The notes under the pieces were generated by a model. That model did not search any database. It worked only from the letters and a program-made list of their open reading frames with translations, and was not told where the DNA came from. 53,116 nt of DNA. Origin: Bacillus sp. (in: firmicutes) (GTDB lineage Bacteria > Bacillota > Bacilli > Bacillales > Salisediminibacteriaceae). The translations under genes were made by a program, and so were the position numbers. Positions 26,362-35,216 of this stretch are shown one piece after another. The stretch covers positions 1 to 53,116 of the forward strand of contig PWLM01000254.1 in assembly GCA_003560495.1 (NCBI GenBank), given 5' to 3'. Within the stretch, counting starts at the first letter, position 1. Each line of letters starts with the position of its first letter.

Positions 26362-28083
26362 ATGGAAATACTGGAACCAAAACAAGGTACATATCAATTA
26401 GAGGACTATTCCCGGACTCGAGAAACATTCGACTGGGAACAGACGAAAGAAGCTTTCAGCTGGAACAAGACTGGAAATGTTAACATTGCTTACGAAACAA
26501 TCGACCGGCACGTTGACGAAGGGCGCGGAGAAAAAACAGCTCTTTACTATTCGGATGCAAGCCGTGATGAAGCCTACACATTCCAGGCTATGAAAGACAA
26601 AACAAACCAGGCGGCCCATGTATTTAAGGACCTTGGTGTTAAAAAAGGGGACCCTGTATTTATTTTCATGCCCCGATCCCCTGAACTTTATTTTGCCCTG
26701 CTCGGTGCCGTTAAGGCCGGTGCAGTTGTCGGACCGCTTTTTGAAGCGTTCATGCAGGATGCTGTTCGTGCACGTCTCGAAGACAGTGAAGCAAAAATGA
26801 TCGTAACTACTCCGGAACTCGTTTCAAGAATTCCTCATGAAGAACTTCCCCATCTGGAAACGATTCTCGTAACAGGGGACAGCAGCAAGGCTGACGAACA
26901 TGAAAAGTATGTTTCCTTTGACGAAAAAATGAAAGCGGCTTCAACAGATGACTCCGCTATCGAATGGGTGGATCTGGAAGATGGATTCGTCCTTCATTAC
27001 ACGTCGGGCTCCACCGGTAAACCTAAAGGCGTTTATCACGTCCATAAAGCAATGCTTCAGCAGTACCAGACTGCCAAGTGGGTACTTGATCTTAGAGAAG
27101 ATGATATTTACTGGTGCACAGCTGACCCGGGCTGGGTTACAGGAACTTCCTACGGTATTTTCGGTCCATGGCTGTATGGTGTAACAAACGTCGTACGGGG
27201 CGGCCGCTTTTCTCCGGACGACTGGTATGCTACGCTGCAGAATTACAAAGTTACCGTCTGGTACAGTGCACCGACAGCTTTCCGTATGCTGATGGCGGCT
27301 CCAAAAGAAACACTCGAAAAATATGACCTTTCATCCCTTCGCCACATTTTAAGTGTGGGTGAACCGTTGAACCCGGAAGTTGTCCGCTGGGGTTGGGACG
27401 TATTCGGTCTCCGCATTCACGATACTTGGTGGATGACGGAAACAGGTGCTATGCTTATCTGCAACTATCCGAGCGAACCAATTAAGCCTGGTTCTATGGG
27501 TAAACCTATTCCAGGGGTAGATGCATCGATTATCGATGATAATGGCAACGAAGTCGGGCCGAATGAAATGGGCAACCTTGCGATTCGGTCTGGATGGCCT
27601 GCGCAGATGCGCAAAATCTGGAACAACGAACCGAAATTCAATGAATATTTTGCTTTCGAAGGCTGGTACGTATCCGGAGATACTGCCTACAAAGATGAAG
27701 ACGGCTATTTCTGGTTCCAGGGAAGAAACGATGACGTGATCATGACTGCCGGTGAACGTGTTGGTCCTTTCGAAATTGAAAGCAAGCTCGTTGAACACGA
27801 AGCGATCGCTGAAGCCGGAGTAATCGGCAAGCCCGATGAGATCCGCGGCCACATTATTAAAGCTTTTGTCGCCCTGAAAGATGGTTATGAACCATCCGAT
27901 GAACTTCAGGACAATATTAAAAAATTCATTAAATCCGAGCTTGCAGCACATGCTGTTCCCCGTGAAATTGAATTTAAGGATAAGCTTCCTAAAACACGAA
28001 GCGGTAAAATTATGCGCCGTGTCCTGAAAGCATGGGAGCTGGACGAGCCTACCGGAGACCTCTCCACTATGGACGATGCCTAA
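26362..28083 (+). CDS. acsA: Acetyl-CoA synthetase (AMP-forming)
   Basis: AcsA activates acetate to acetyl-CoA through acetyl-AMP. The 573-residue protein has the P-loop YTSGSTGKPKG near residue 215, WWMTETG near 357, GWYVSGD near 434 and GRNDDVIMTAGERVGPFEIE near 453. Lys549 in PKTRSGKIMRR occupies the same position as the B. subtilis lysine whose acetylation switches the enzyme off. The ATG at 26362 follows GGAGGTG. The acuABC genes that usually sit beside acsA and control that lysine are absent; fumC is the divergent neighbour. Confidence 0.96.
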   Translation: MEILEPKQGTYQLEDYSRTRETFDWEQTKEAFSWNKTGNVNIAYETIDRHVDEGRGEKTALYYSDASRDEAYTFQAMKDKTNQAAHVFKDLGVKKGDPVFIFMPRSPELYFALLGAVKAGAVVGPLFEAFMQDAVRARLEDSEAKMIVTTPELVSRIPHEELPHLETILVTGDSSKADEHEKYVSFDEKMKAASTDDSAIEWVDLEDGFVLHYTSGSTGKPKGVYHVHKAMLQQYQTAKWVLDLREDDIYWCTADPGWVTGTSYGIFGPWLYGVTNVVRGGRFSPDDWYATLQNYKVTVWYSAPTAFRMLMAAPKETLEKYDLSSLRHILSVGEPLNPEVVRWGWDVFGLRIHDTWWMTETGAMLICNYPSEPIKPGSMGKPIPGVDASIIDDNGNEVGPNEMGNLAIRSGWPAQMRKIWNNEPKFNEYFAFEGWYVSGDTAYKDEDGYFWFQGRNDDVIMTAGERVGPFEIESKLVEHEAIAEAGVIGKPDEIRGHIIKAFVALKDGYEPSDELQDNIKKFIKSELAAHAVPREIEFKDKLPKTRSGKIMRRVLKAWELDEPTGDLSTMDDA

Positions 28084-28103
28084 AACAACCCTTGATTTAA
28101 AAT

Positions 28104-28153
28104 AAAAAAGTGCTGCCCCGCCGATCTACTGTCGGACGGGGCAGCACTTTTTT
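28104..28153. terminator. acsA terminator
   Basis: AAAAAAGTGCTGCCCCG (28104-28120) pairs with CGGGGCAGCACTTTTTT (28137-28153), with an inner CCGA/TCGG helix. It can work in both directions and also ends the ctaM-like transcript. Confidence 0.95.
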
Positions 28154-28218
28154 ATGATTTTTATCTGTCCAGCTCTTCAGAAAGTCAATTTATATCTGCG
28201 CACTTTATACTGCCGAAA

Positions 28219-28764
28219 CTAAAAAGAATAATACGGCGAAATCATTACGTAGACAACGACGCCTGTAAAGCTGACGTAAAGCCACATCGGCATGGCCCAG
28301 CGGACCCATTTACGGTGTTTGGAACGTAAATCTTTGTATCCGGTGAAAAAACTCATTAATGCAAAAGGAACGATGACAGCTGCTAAAATAATATGGGATA
28401 TGAGAATAAAATAATATATCCCTGCCATGATTCCCCCTCCACCGTAAGGAGTCGATTCTGCCATAAAGTGAAACGTGACATAAGAAAGTAAAAAAACCGC
28501 CGTCGTAGTAAAGGCTGCGTATATAAAGCGTCGGTGAACCGTTATGTTTCGTTTTAATATAGCGAGAAGCGCCCCCATTAAAAAAATGAAAGTGAACGTA
28601 TTTAACGTTGCGTTAAGCAGGGGAAGCGCTGTGACCCATCCCGGGAGCTCTCCTATGTAACCGGGAATAAACGACAGCAGTACAACAAGCAGATTAACAA
28701 TAATCGTAATTACAATAACCGTGCGGACATGGTGTTTGACGAGACTGTTCCAAATAGATTTAAT
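28219..28764 (-). CDS. ctaM: DUF420 membrane protein (CtaM/YozB-like) with apparent ATT start
   Basis: DUF420 proteins such as CtaM help mature the heme-A cytochrome oxidase. Five membrane segments are visible. ALPLLNATLNTFTFIFLMGA spans part of the second, and conserved His residues occur in TVHRRFI, THFxAES-type FHFMAES, SHIILA and KHRKW. An ATG at 28578 would remove the first membrane segment and part of the second. The family-like sequence continues upstream in frame for 62 codons to ATT at 28764, just after a TGA at 28773-28771. AGAAAGGA (28781-28774) sits at good distance for this ATT. One base fewer in the AAAA run would instead give ATG AAA CCT ATT in frame. So it is either a rare ATT start or a 1-base frameshift. 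The product would be 181 residues. It is solitary here, away from a cta cluster. Confidence 0.75.
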   Translation of the reverse strand: MKSIWNSLVKHHVRTVIVITIIVNLLVVLLSFIPGYIGELPGWVTALPLLNATLNTFTFIFLMGALLAILKRNITVHRRFIYAAFTTTAVFLLSYVTFHFMAESTPYGGGGIMAGIYYFILISHIILAAVIVPFALMSFFTGYKDLRSKHRKWVRWAMPMWLYVSFTGVVVYVMISPYYSF

Positions 28765-28860
28765 AGGTTTTCATCCTTTCTTGTACGCTGAGGGTCAGTC
28801 AGCAGGCGGCTGCTTCCCCTCAGCCAGTATACAGGTTTTTTATTTGAAGGGAAAGATGAT

Positions 28861-29031
28861 TTAAAGACGTGTAGGTTTTGTTTCATTCATTTTTTCGTTG
28901 CGGCGGCTCTGCTCCAGTTTATCCAGAAGCTGTTTGAGCATTTCCGGATCTTCTTTCGTAAAGAAACGTTTGTTTATTTCTTTTTTCACGAGCCGCTGAA
29001 GAAGCTTTTTTTCCTTACTGGTTAACAGCAT
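28861..29031 (-). CDS. Small basic protein of unknown function
   Basis: The 56-residue product starts MLLTSKEKKLLQRLVKKE and is almost entirely helical and charged (Lys, Glu, Arg). No cysteine, membrane or catalytic motif is seen. The ATG at 29031 has a strong GGGAGG seven bases upstream. It overlaps the end of the MFS gene by 17 bases, so it is the second gene of that operon and probably translationally coupled. The family is not known to me. Confidence 0.65.
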   Translation of the reverse strand: MLLTSKEKKLLQRLVKKEINKRFFTKEDPEMLKQLLDKLEQSRRNEKMNETKPTRL

Positions 29032-30235
29032 GATTTTTCCTCCCTTTAGATGTATCTGCAGACTTATAAACAAAATAAAAAGATACAGCCATTAAAAGAA
29101 GCAGTAAACTTGATACATAAAAAACTGCCGGTATACCGAATGAACCGGCAACCAGCCCTCCCACCGCAGGGCCTGTAACATTCCCTAAAAAACGAAAGCT
29201 CTGATTGTAGCCGAGCACTTCCCCCTGGATATTAACAGGTACTTTCTGACGGATGTAGGCCGTCACACATGGAATAATACCACCCACGGCAATTCCGAAC
29301 AGAAAACGCAGAATTACAAGCTGCCATATAGATGTCACAAATGCCTGGGGAAGGAAAGTTACAGCTGAAATGATAAGACAAATAAAAATAATTTTATCGT
29401 GACCTATTTTGTCTCCCTGAATCCCCCAAAATCTCGTAGCTATCAAATTTCCTAACCCTGTTACAGAAAAAGCCAGTCCAGCTAAAAAAGCTATGTTCTC
29501 TGAAGTTAACAGCTGGCTGACATAGAGAGCCAGCTGAGGCTGAATACTGAAATTGGCCGTCTGCACAACCAGTGACAAAAGCATGACTATGAGCAGCATT
29601 TTATTTCTTATGATCAGCAGGAGCACCTGACGCATCGTTTTCTTTTCTTCAGGCCGTGTATTTTCAGTAATAATCTTTTCTTTTATACCGAAAGCAACGA
29701 GTGTTGCAGCCAGTGCTATCACAACAGAAGTTATAAAAAAAGTATAAGTAAAACCAACACTGTCTGCAAGCAGACCGCCTATAAGCGGTCCGAAAAGACC
29801 TCCAGAGACCGTTCCCATCTGAAGAGTACCGAGAACTTTTCCCGCTTCTTCCTTTGCTGTCTGTGCAGAGATAAGAGCCATTGATGTTGGAATGAATCCG
29901 GTTACTACTCCCATGAATGCCCGGAGCAGAAAAAGTTCCCAGACGTTATCAACAAAACTCATTAACAATATCGACACGGCAATACCGTATCCGGTCAGCA
30001 TTAATATCTTTTTTCTTCCGAAAGTATCCCCGAACCTTCCCCAGAGCGGTGCTGCGAAAAAGGCAACTAAAAAAGTTATGCCGAAAATGAAACCGGACCA
30101 TCTCTGGACGTAGGCATCGGAAAAATCCCCAAATGTTTCTATATACACTGAAAGAAATGGGAGAACCATTGTCGCACTCGCAGCGACAAAAAAGTTGGCT
30201 ATCCACATTACTGTGAGATTGTTATTTTTAAACAT
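29015..30235 (-). CDS. MFS transporter, probable multidrug efflux
   Basis: The 406-residue protein has 12 predicted membrane segments and the MFS signature GRFGDTFGRKK in the loop between segments 2 and 3. PTSMALISAQTAKEEAGKVLGTLQ follows, and a GGLFGPLIGGLL motif-C-like stretch (proton antiporters) lies in segment 5. It resembles DHA1 drug/proton antiporters such as B. subtilis YkuC; the substrate is unknown. Polar stretches near residue 195 form the central loop. It is first gene of a pair with the small ORF that overlaps its stop. Confidence 0.88.
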   Translation of the reverse strand: MFKNNNLTVMWIANFFVAASATMVLPFLSVYIETFGDFSDAYVQRWSGFIFGITFLVAFFAAPLWGRFGDTFGRKKILMLTGYGIAVSILLMSFVDNVWELFLLRAFMGVVTGFIPTSMALISAQTAKEEAGKVLGTLQMGTVSGGLFGPLIGGLLADSVGFTYTFFITSVVIALAATLVAFGIKEKIITENTRPEEKKTMRQVLLLIIRNKMLLIVMLLSLVVQTANFSIQPQLALYVSQLLTSENIAFLAGLAFSVTGLGNLIATRFWGIQGDKIGHDKIIFICLIISAVTFLPQAFVTSIWQLVILRFLFGIAVGGIIPCVTAYIRQKVPVNIQGEVLGYNQSFRFLGNVTGPAVGGLVAGSFGIPAVFYVSSLLLLLMAVSFYFVYKSADTSKGRKNHAVNQ

Positions 30236-30290
30236 CTTAATCTTCCTTTATGATCTATCGTATTAATATTTCGTATCACGTAATATATCA

Positions 30291-30320
30291 ACAGAAAAAA
30301 ACGGCCTGTTCAGCCGTTTT
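30291..30320 (-). terminator. Terminator downstream of the patatin gene
   Basis: AAAACGGC (30298-30305) and GCCGTTTT (30313-30320) form a short stem. The minus strand continues TTTTTTTCTG, 12 bases after the patatin stop. Confidence 0.85.
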
Positions 30321-30332
30321 CGTTAAAATGTA

Positions 30333-31187
30333 TTACGGGGTAAGAAATTTTTCCAGTTCGTCCGCCCGCTTCTTCATTTGTTCATAACCGTGCTGATAAA
30401 GACGTTCCAGTCTGCCTCTGTTTCTTTCCGTTCTTGCTACGTCGTAAAGTTCCGAAGGCCTGATGACAAAAGCCTTTCCTTTGCTTTCCAGCTCCTGAAT
30501 ATAATCCAGTGTCTGATTATAAATTAAATAGCGGTTTTCAATAATATTTATGAGTCCTGGAAAGTCCCTGTACTTTCTGCGGAAGTACCACATTCCTCTT
30601 TTGGCAGGGGCTTTTCGATAACCCAGTTTTTGAGTAAGTACAATCACATGTTTCTCGTTGCCATCCTTTACCGACCGGATAACCGGAACCGGATCACTGA
30701 GCCCTCCATCCATTAAGATCCTGCCGTCATGGTTAATCGGCGGAGCAACAAACGGAAGAGAAGAAGATGCCCGCAGAATTTTATTGAGACCATCCCGCAT
30801 CTCTTCTTTTTCATAGTAGACTGTCCCTCCGCTCATACAATCAGTCACCCCTACGTAAAACTCCTGTTTGGAGCTGAAAAAATTATGATAATCAAAAGGG
30901 TTTTCAGTATTGGGAATTTGATCAAAAATCAAGTCCATGTTAAACAGTTCCCCGTGACGAAGCAGCCTTTTGTAGGAGATATAATCCGGATGATCTGCGT
31001 ATCCTACTGTCACTGCCCGGTTTCTCCCTTTCTGCCTTGAGATATAAGAAGCTGCGTTGCAGGCTCCTGCAGATACTCCTATAACGTAAGGAAATTCCAT
31101 GTGGGATTCCAGCAGATATTCAAGAGCGCCGCTCGTAAAAACCCCCCGCATTCCACCACCTTCAAGCACCAGACCTGTCTGCTTCAT
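30333..31187 (-). CDS. Patatin-like phospholipase
   Basis: The 284-residue cytoplasmic protein has the patatin glycine-rich oxyanion motif EGGGMRGVF near residue 9. The nucleophile elbow GVSAG is near 37 and the dyad Asp in DGGLSDPVP near 180. Such enzymes hydrolyse acyl chains from phospholipids or other lipids; this one looks like the YjjU/YlbK group. The start is the ATG at 31187 after AAGGGGTG; an upstream codon would add eight residues without a ribosome site. It stands alone with its own terminator. Confidence 0.9.
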   Translation of the reverse strand: MKQTGLVLEGGGMRGVFTSGALEYLLESHMEFPYVIGVSAGACNAASYISRQKGRNRAVTVGYADHPDYISYKRLLRHGELFNMDLIFDQIPNTENPFDYHNFFSSKQEFYVGVTDCMSGGTVYYEKEEMRDGLNKILRASSSLPFVAPPINHDGRILMDGGLSDPVPVIRSVKDGNEKHVIVLTQKLGYRKAPAKRGMWYFRRKYRDFPGLINIIENRYLIYNQTLDYIQELESKGKAFVIRPSELYDVARTERNRGRLERLYQHGYEQMKKRADELEKFLTP

Positions 31188-31440
31188 GTTTTCACCCCTT
31201 CTTTCCCTCATTTACTATATAGTTTACAAAAGGCATTTTCAGTACACCAGGCTGATTCAGAGAAGCTGTTTTTTTCCTGTAAAATTACCTGTTCCCTTCC
31301 GTGATTTTAAGAAAATCATTTTTGTTTTCGATTAACTACACGCAAAGCTGAAAAGGTTTCTTCAGAGATATTTCCGTGACTTAATGATAAGTACTGTTGA
31401 AGCTGGGTGGAACGAGGGCACCCATTACAAACGGGCACTT

Positions 31441-32295
31441 TTACTCCTCATCGAAATAATACATCAGGGCGAGTGCTCCCGGTCCTGTATGAGTGCTTAT
31501 AATAGGAGTAGTATCCACGATCGGGAAATCCGCCTCCTTATCAAGCATCGAAGAGAGCTCATCCTTCAGCTGACCGGCAAGATTCTCTGCCTTTACCTGG
31601 GCAATACCTGCTCCCCTTATTTTTTTCCCTTTTGTTTCTTCAGCAAATTTTTTCGTAAGAGCCTGAATCATCTGGGAATGTGTTCTCACCTTGGTTACAG
31701 GCGTATAAACACCATCCTCCAGGGAAGCAATCGGCTTAATTTTCAGCAGGGAACCTATCATGGCCCGTCCCCTTCCAATTCTTCCGCCTTTTAATAAATA
31801 TTCAAGCGTATCCACCATAATGTAAAGAGATGTCCTCTTCCTCACTTCGTTAAGCCTATTTGTAATATCCTCCACTGTAAAGCTTTCTCCAGCCATTTTG
31901 GCTGCTGTTTTCACTTGAAAACCAAGGGCCAGGGATATGAACTGTGAATCCACCACTGTTACGGAAGAAGAGGACAGCCCGGCAGCTGTAACTGCGCTCT
32001 GGTATGTACCACTCATTCCCGAACTCATGTGAATGGACAGAACTTCACTTCCATCTTTTCCAAGTTCATTATAAATCTGCTCGAACACTCCTGTCGGGGG
32101 CTGGGAGCTTTTAGGTATCTGCTCAGCCTTTTCAAGAAGATTCACGTATTCCCTGCTTGTAATTTCGACTCCATCCTCGTAGGGTACACCATCCACGGTG
32201 ACCGTGAGGGGTACTACGGTAACCCCAAGCGATCTTAATTCCTGAACGGGCACGTCTACTGTTGAATCTGTTACAATTTTTATTGATTTATTCAT
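31441..32295 (-). CDS. DegV-family (FakB-like) fatty-acid-binding protein
   Basis: DegV/FakB proteins bind a fatty acid and present it to the kinase FakA. The 284-residue protein shows the TDSTVD start, the SSQPPTG loop near residue 62, SIHMSSGMSGTYQSA near 87, and IGSLLKIKPI near 180. The usual phosphate/lipid-site Arg and His lie in KVRTHSQ and ISTHTGPG. The ATG at 32295 follows GGAGGGG. No fakA is nearby. Which fatty acid it prefers cannot be told. Confidence 0.9.
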   Translation of the reverse strand: MNKSIKIVTDSTVDVPVQELRSLGVTVVPLTVTVDGVPYEDGVEITSREYVNLLEKAEQIPKSSQPPTGVFEQIYNELGKDGSEVLSIHMSSGMSGTYQSAVTAAGLSSSSVTVVDSQFISLALGFQVKTAAKMAGESFTVEDITNRLNEVRKRTSLYIMVDTLEYLLKGGRIGRGRAMIGSLLKIKPIASLEDGVYTPVTKVRTHSQMIQALTKKFAEETKGKKIRGAGIAQVKAENLAGQLKDELSSMLDKEADFPIVDTTPIISTHTGPGALALMYYFDEE

Positions 32296-32601
32296 AATAA
32301 CCCCTCCGGATCTCCCTGCTTTATTCTCTTTTTAAGAATACTATAACAAACAGATTTTGTTAAGGCTTACGGTTTCTAAACATTGGAAGCTCTGTACTGG
32401 ACTGCCGGTATTTTTATTGCAGAGATGCTTTTTCCAGCTCAAAAAAGAGAAGCTTTCTGCAGCTTTAATTTCCGGCAGACAACGTTCTTCCGGATGACTT
32501 TTTATAGCGGAAATTCTGCAAATTACTTTTTCGTAACTGCTCTCTTCTATGGTAGAATAAAAAATGCTGTACAAACGAGTGATTATAAAGGAGGAAGCGG
32601 T
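32296..32601. other. Intergenic region upstream of dgk
   Basis: No gene is supported. It contains the start region of the divergent DegV gene. A possible -10 box TAGAAT (32553-32558), with only a weak TTCGTA 17 bases before it, could drive dgk-dck. Confidence 0.45.
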
Positions 32602-33252
32602 TTGACCAAACAGTTTGATGCCCCTTTTATAGCAGTGGAAGGCCCGATTGGTGCCGGTAAGACGTCTCTAGCTCTGAAACTGAGCGAGCACTACCGCTTT
32701 CATCTGCTGGAGGAAATTGTCGACGAAAACCCTTTTCTCAGCAAGTTTTATGAGGATATTGATGAATGGAGCTTTCAGACAGAGATGTTTTTTCTCTGTA
32801 ACAGGTTCAAGCAGCTCGAAGATCTTTATGAAAACCAGCTTAGTAAAGGCTATTCAGTCGTAAGTGACTACCATATATTTAAAAATCATTTATTTGCCAA
32901 GCAGACTCTGCGGGACGAGCACCTGGCGAAGTACGAACGTATTTATAACATTCTTACGGGAGATCTTCCGCGTCCCAACGTCATTTTATATATCAATGCC
33001 AGTCTCGACACACTGTTAAACAGAATCAGCAGAAGAGGCAGGGAAATGGAAAAATCAATCGATCCCTCCTACCTGCATCAGCTCTCGGGGGATTACGAAC
33101 AGTTTATGCGGGATCACCAGCACGTCTATCCGGAAATTCCAGTCATTACTCTCGACGGGGATCGTCTGGATTTCGTAGCAAACCCTCATGACTTCAGACG
33201 TATAGTAGATCAGCTGGATGAAGCAATAACTAAAAAAAGATCCCTTTTATAA
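32602..33252 (+). CDS. dgk: Deoxyguanosine kinase
   Basis: Dgk phosphorylates deoxyguanosine for salvage. The 216-residue protein has the P-loop EGPIGAGKT (near 14-22) and the family WSFQTEMFFLCNRFKQLED near residue 53. It also has SDYHIFKN in place of the DRS motif, and RISRRGREMEK in the lid. These match B. subtilis Dgk rather than Dck. The start is TTG at 32602, with AAAGGAGGAAG seven bases upstream. Dck follows 78 bases later in the same direction, as in Bacillus. Confidence 0.93.
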   Translation: MTKQFDAPFIAVEGPIGAGKTSLALKLSEHYRFHLLEEIVDENPFLSKFYEDIDEWSFQTEMFFLCNRFKQLEDLYENQLSKGYSVVSDYHIFKNHLFAKQTLRDEHLAKYERIYNILTGDLPRPNVILYINASLDTLLNRISRRGREMEKSIDPSYLHQLSGDYEQFMRDHQHVYPEIPVITLDGDRLDFVANPHDFRRIVDQLDEAITKKRSLL

Positions 33253-33330
33253 AGAGATTCCACCACCGCCCTGTAAACGGTTCATTGCTTTAGTAAAGCG
33301 GATGGTACAATAAGAATTGGAGTGGAAAAA

Positions 33331-33999
33331 ATGAGTATTATCAATCACGGATTGTCACCGAATTCCCTGATTACCCTCGCAGGCACAGTAGGTGTAGGTA
33401 AATCCACGCTTACAAATACACTGGCAGATACGCTGGGATTCCGCGCTGCCTATGAAAAAGTAGACGGCAATCCTTATCTGGAAGACTATTATGAAGATTT
33501 TAAAACCTGGTCTTTCCACCTGCAGATGTATTTTTTAGCAGAACGGTTCAAACAGCAGAAACGCATGCATGAAGAAGGACTGGGCTACGTGCAGGACCGC
33601 AGTATATACGAGGATGTCGGTATTTTCGCGCAGCTTCAATATGATCAGGGAAATATGTCCGAAAGGGATTTTAATACGTATCATTCTTTATTTGAAGCGA
33701 TGGTTATGAACCCTTATTTTCCTAAACCGGACGTCCTTATTTATATCAACGGCTCTCTCGAAAGCATTATGAAGCGTATCAACTCCAGAGGCCGTCAGAT
33801 GGAAATTGATACTCCATATACTTTTTGGGAAGATTTGTATGATCGCTATCAGACGTGGATAAATAACTTTCAGGAATGTCCCGTACTTCATCTTGATATT
33901 GACCATTACGACTGCAGCGATCCAGCTTCAATGAAAGAAATTGTTAAAGCACTTGAAACTCTGCAGCGCCATTCATCCAAAGAACACGTCAAATTGTAA
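33331..33999 (+). CDS. dck: Deoxyadenosine/deoxycytidine kinase
   Basis: Dck phosphorylates deoxyadenosine and deoxycytidine. The 222-residue protein has AGTVGVGKSTLT as P-loop, WSFHLQMYFLAERFKQQK near residue 56, the catalytic-region QDRSIYED, and the lid RINSRGRQME. I take the ATG at 33331 behind GGAGTGG; an in-frame GTG at 33322 overlaps this site. It is the second gene of the dgk-dck pair and is followed by a strong terminator. Confidence 0.94.
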   Translation: MSIINHGLSPNSLITLAGTVGVGKSTLTNTLADTLGFRAAYEKVDGNPYLEDYYEDFKTWSFHLQMYFLAERFKQQKRMHEEGLGYVQDRSIYEDVGIFAQLQYDQGNMSERDFNTYHSLFEAMVMNPYFPKPDVLIYINGSLESIMKRINSRGRQMEIDTPYTFWEDLYDRYQTWINNFQECPVLHLDIDHYDCSDPASMKEIVKALETLQRHSSKEHVKL

Positions 34000-34012
34000 A
34001 TACAAGTATTAT

Positions 34013-34055
34013 AAAAAAGTGCTGTCCCGGAAATAACCGGGACAGCACTTTTTTT
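34013..34055. terminator. dgk-dck terminator
   Basis: AAAAAAGTGCTGTCCCGG (34013-34030) pairs with CCGGGACAGCACTTTTTT (34037-34054). It also ends the convergent tatC transcript. Its arm is nearly the same as that of the acsA terminator. Confidence 0.95.
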
Positions 34056-34087
34056 CTGTTATGACCTGCACACGGAACAGCCTACTG

Positions 34088-34816
34088 CTAATCCGAAGAT
34101 TCACGGAGCCGCTTCATCCTTTTTTTGTAAACTATTCTGGATAAACTGATACTCGCTTCATATAGAAAAATAAGTGGAACAATAACCAGTACGTCTGATA
34201 AAAAGTCCGGTGGGGATACGAGTACACTTACGATAACTATCGCAAAATAAGCGTACTTGCGGTTTTTATGCATTCCGTGCGGCGTAATCACCCCAATGCT
34301 CGTTAAAAACATAACAACAAGCGGCATCTCAAATAAAATGCTGAATGGCACGGTCATTCTGAGAACAAACTGAAAATAGCGGTCAGCAGTAAACATTGTC
34401 TCAAATGTTCCTGCGCCAAGGTTAAGCAGAAAATCGAGTACAATCGGAATAACGATAAAGTATCCGAATGCCAGTCCTCCTGCAAAAAGAACGAAAGACG
34501 CAGGAATATACATTAAGGATGCTTTCTGCTCCTCCGGTGTCAGACCCGGTTTCACGAAAAGCCAGATCTGCAAAACTATCACCGGTACAGCCAGCGCCAG
34601 TGAGACGACAGCCGCTATTGAAAAATAAATGAGAATAATATCCAGCGGCCCAAGTACAGCCAAAGGCATCTCCAAATCTTTAGTAAGCCAGTCGTATATG
34701 TCCTGAACAAAAATAAATGCTGTAATAAAGGCTGCTATAAATGTTGCAAGAATAATTATTATTCTTTTTCGAAGCTCGTCGAGATGATCAACGATTTCCA
34801 TATTTTCCTGATTCAT
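34088..34816 (-). CDS. tatC: Twin-arginine translocase subunit TatC
   Basis: TatC is the receptor for folded proteins with RR signal peptides. The 242-residue protein has six membrane segments. The conserved cytoplasmic N-terminus is VDHLDELRKR. FVKPGLTPEEQKAS follows segment 2, and FELPL-like FEMPLVVMFL is in segment 4. RKYAYFAIVIVSVLVSPPD lies near residue 184. The ATG at 34816 has a GGGTGAAAAGG ribosome site. It lies behind tatA with a terminator-like hairpin between. Confidence 0.95.
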   Translation of the reverse strand: MNQENMEIVDHLDELRKRIIIILATFIAAFITAFIFVQDIYDWLTKDLEMPLAVLGPLDIILIYFSIAAVVSLALAVPVIVLQIWLFVKPGLTPEEQKASLMYIPASFVLFAGGLAFGYFIVIPIVLDFLLNLGAGTFETMFTADRYFQFVLRMTVPFSILFEMPLVVMFLTSIGVITPHGMHKNRKYAYFAIVIVSVLVSPPDFLSDVLVIVPLIFLYEASISLSRIVYKKRMKRLRESSD

Positions 34817-34848
34817 GCCTTTTCACCCTAAATAAAAATTTCCCGTTT

Positions 34849-34892
34849 TTGCAAAAGAGAAGCCTGCTCAAGCTTTCACTCGAGCAAGCTTC
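34849..34892 (-). terminator. Terminator-like hairpin between tatA and tatC
   Basis: GAAGCCTGCTC (34859-34869) pairs with GAGCAAGCTTC (34882-34892), with one mismatch. On the minus strand TCTCTTTTGC follows. It probably lets tatA be made in excess over tatC, as the Tat pore needs. Confidence 0.65.
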
Positions 34893-34900
34893 CAGGAGAC

Positions 34901-35086
34901 TTACTGCTGCTTTTTATTATTATCTGATTCATCGTCCGATGTTAAATCTTTTGTGGAATTACGGAACTCTCTAAGCGTCTGCCCCATTGCACGGCCGATT
35001 TCCGGAAGTTTTTTTGGACCGAAAATAACGAGCGCAATAACGAGGATCAGGATCAGCCCCGGGATACCAATACCGCTGCCTAACAT
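34901..35086 (-). CDS. tatA: Twin-arginine translocase subunit TatA
   Basis: The 61-residue protein has the TatA plan: a short periplasmic start, one membrane helix ([13 protein letters not shown]) and the hinge [14 protein letters not shown]. An amphipathic helix follows, then a charged tail ([11 protein letters not shown]). TatA oligomerises to form the translocation element. The ATG at 35086 follows AGGAGG. It is transcribed first, before tatC, the two-component Tat arrangement seen in bacilli. Confidence 0.96.
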   Translation of the reverse strand: MLGSGIGIPGLILILVIALVIFGPKKLPEIGRAMGQTLREFRNSTKDLTSDDESDNNKKQQ

Positions 35087-35216
35087 AATAACCCTCCTTG
35101 GATCCCTTAAGGATCTTCAAATTACATTATTCATACTGCTTTATACATCATATCACATTTAAGCACGGGCAACCAACGTTGAAATGTCTTCTCTTTCGAC
35201 TTCAAATGAGAACAAT

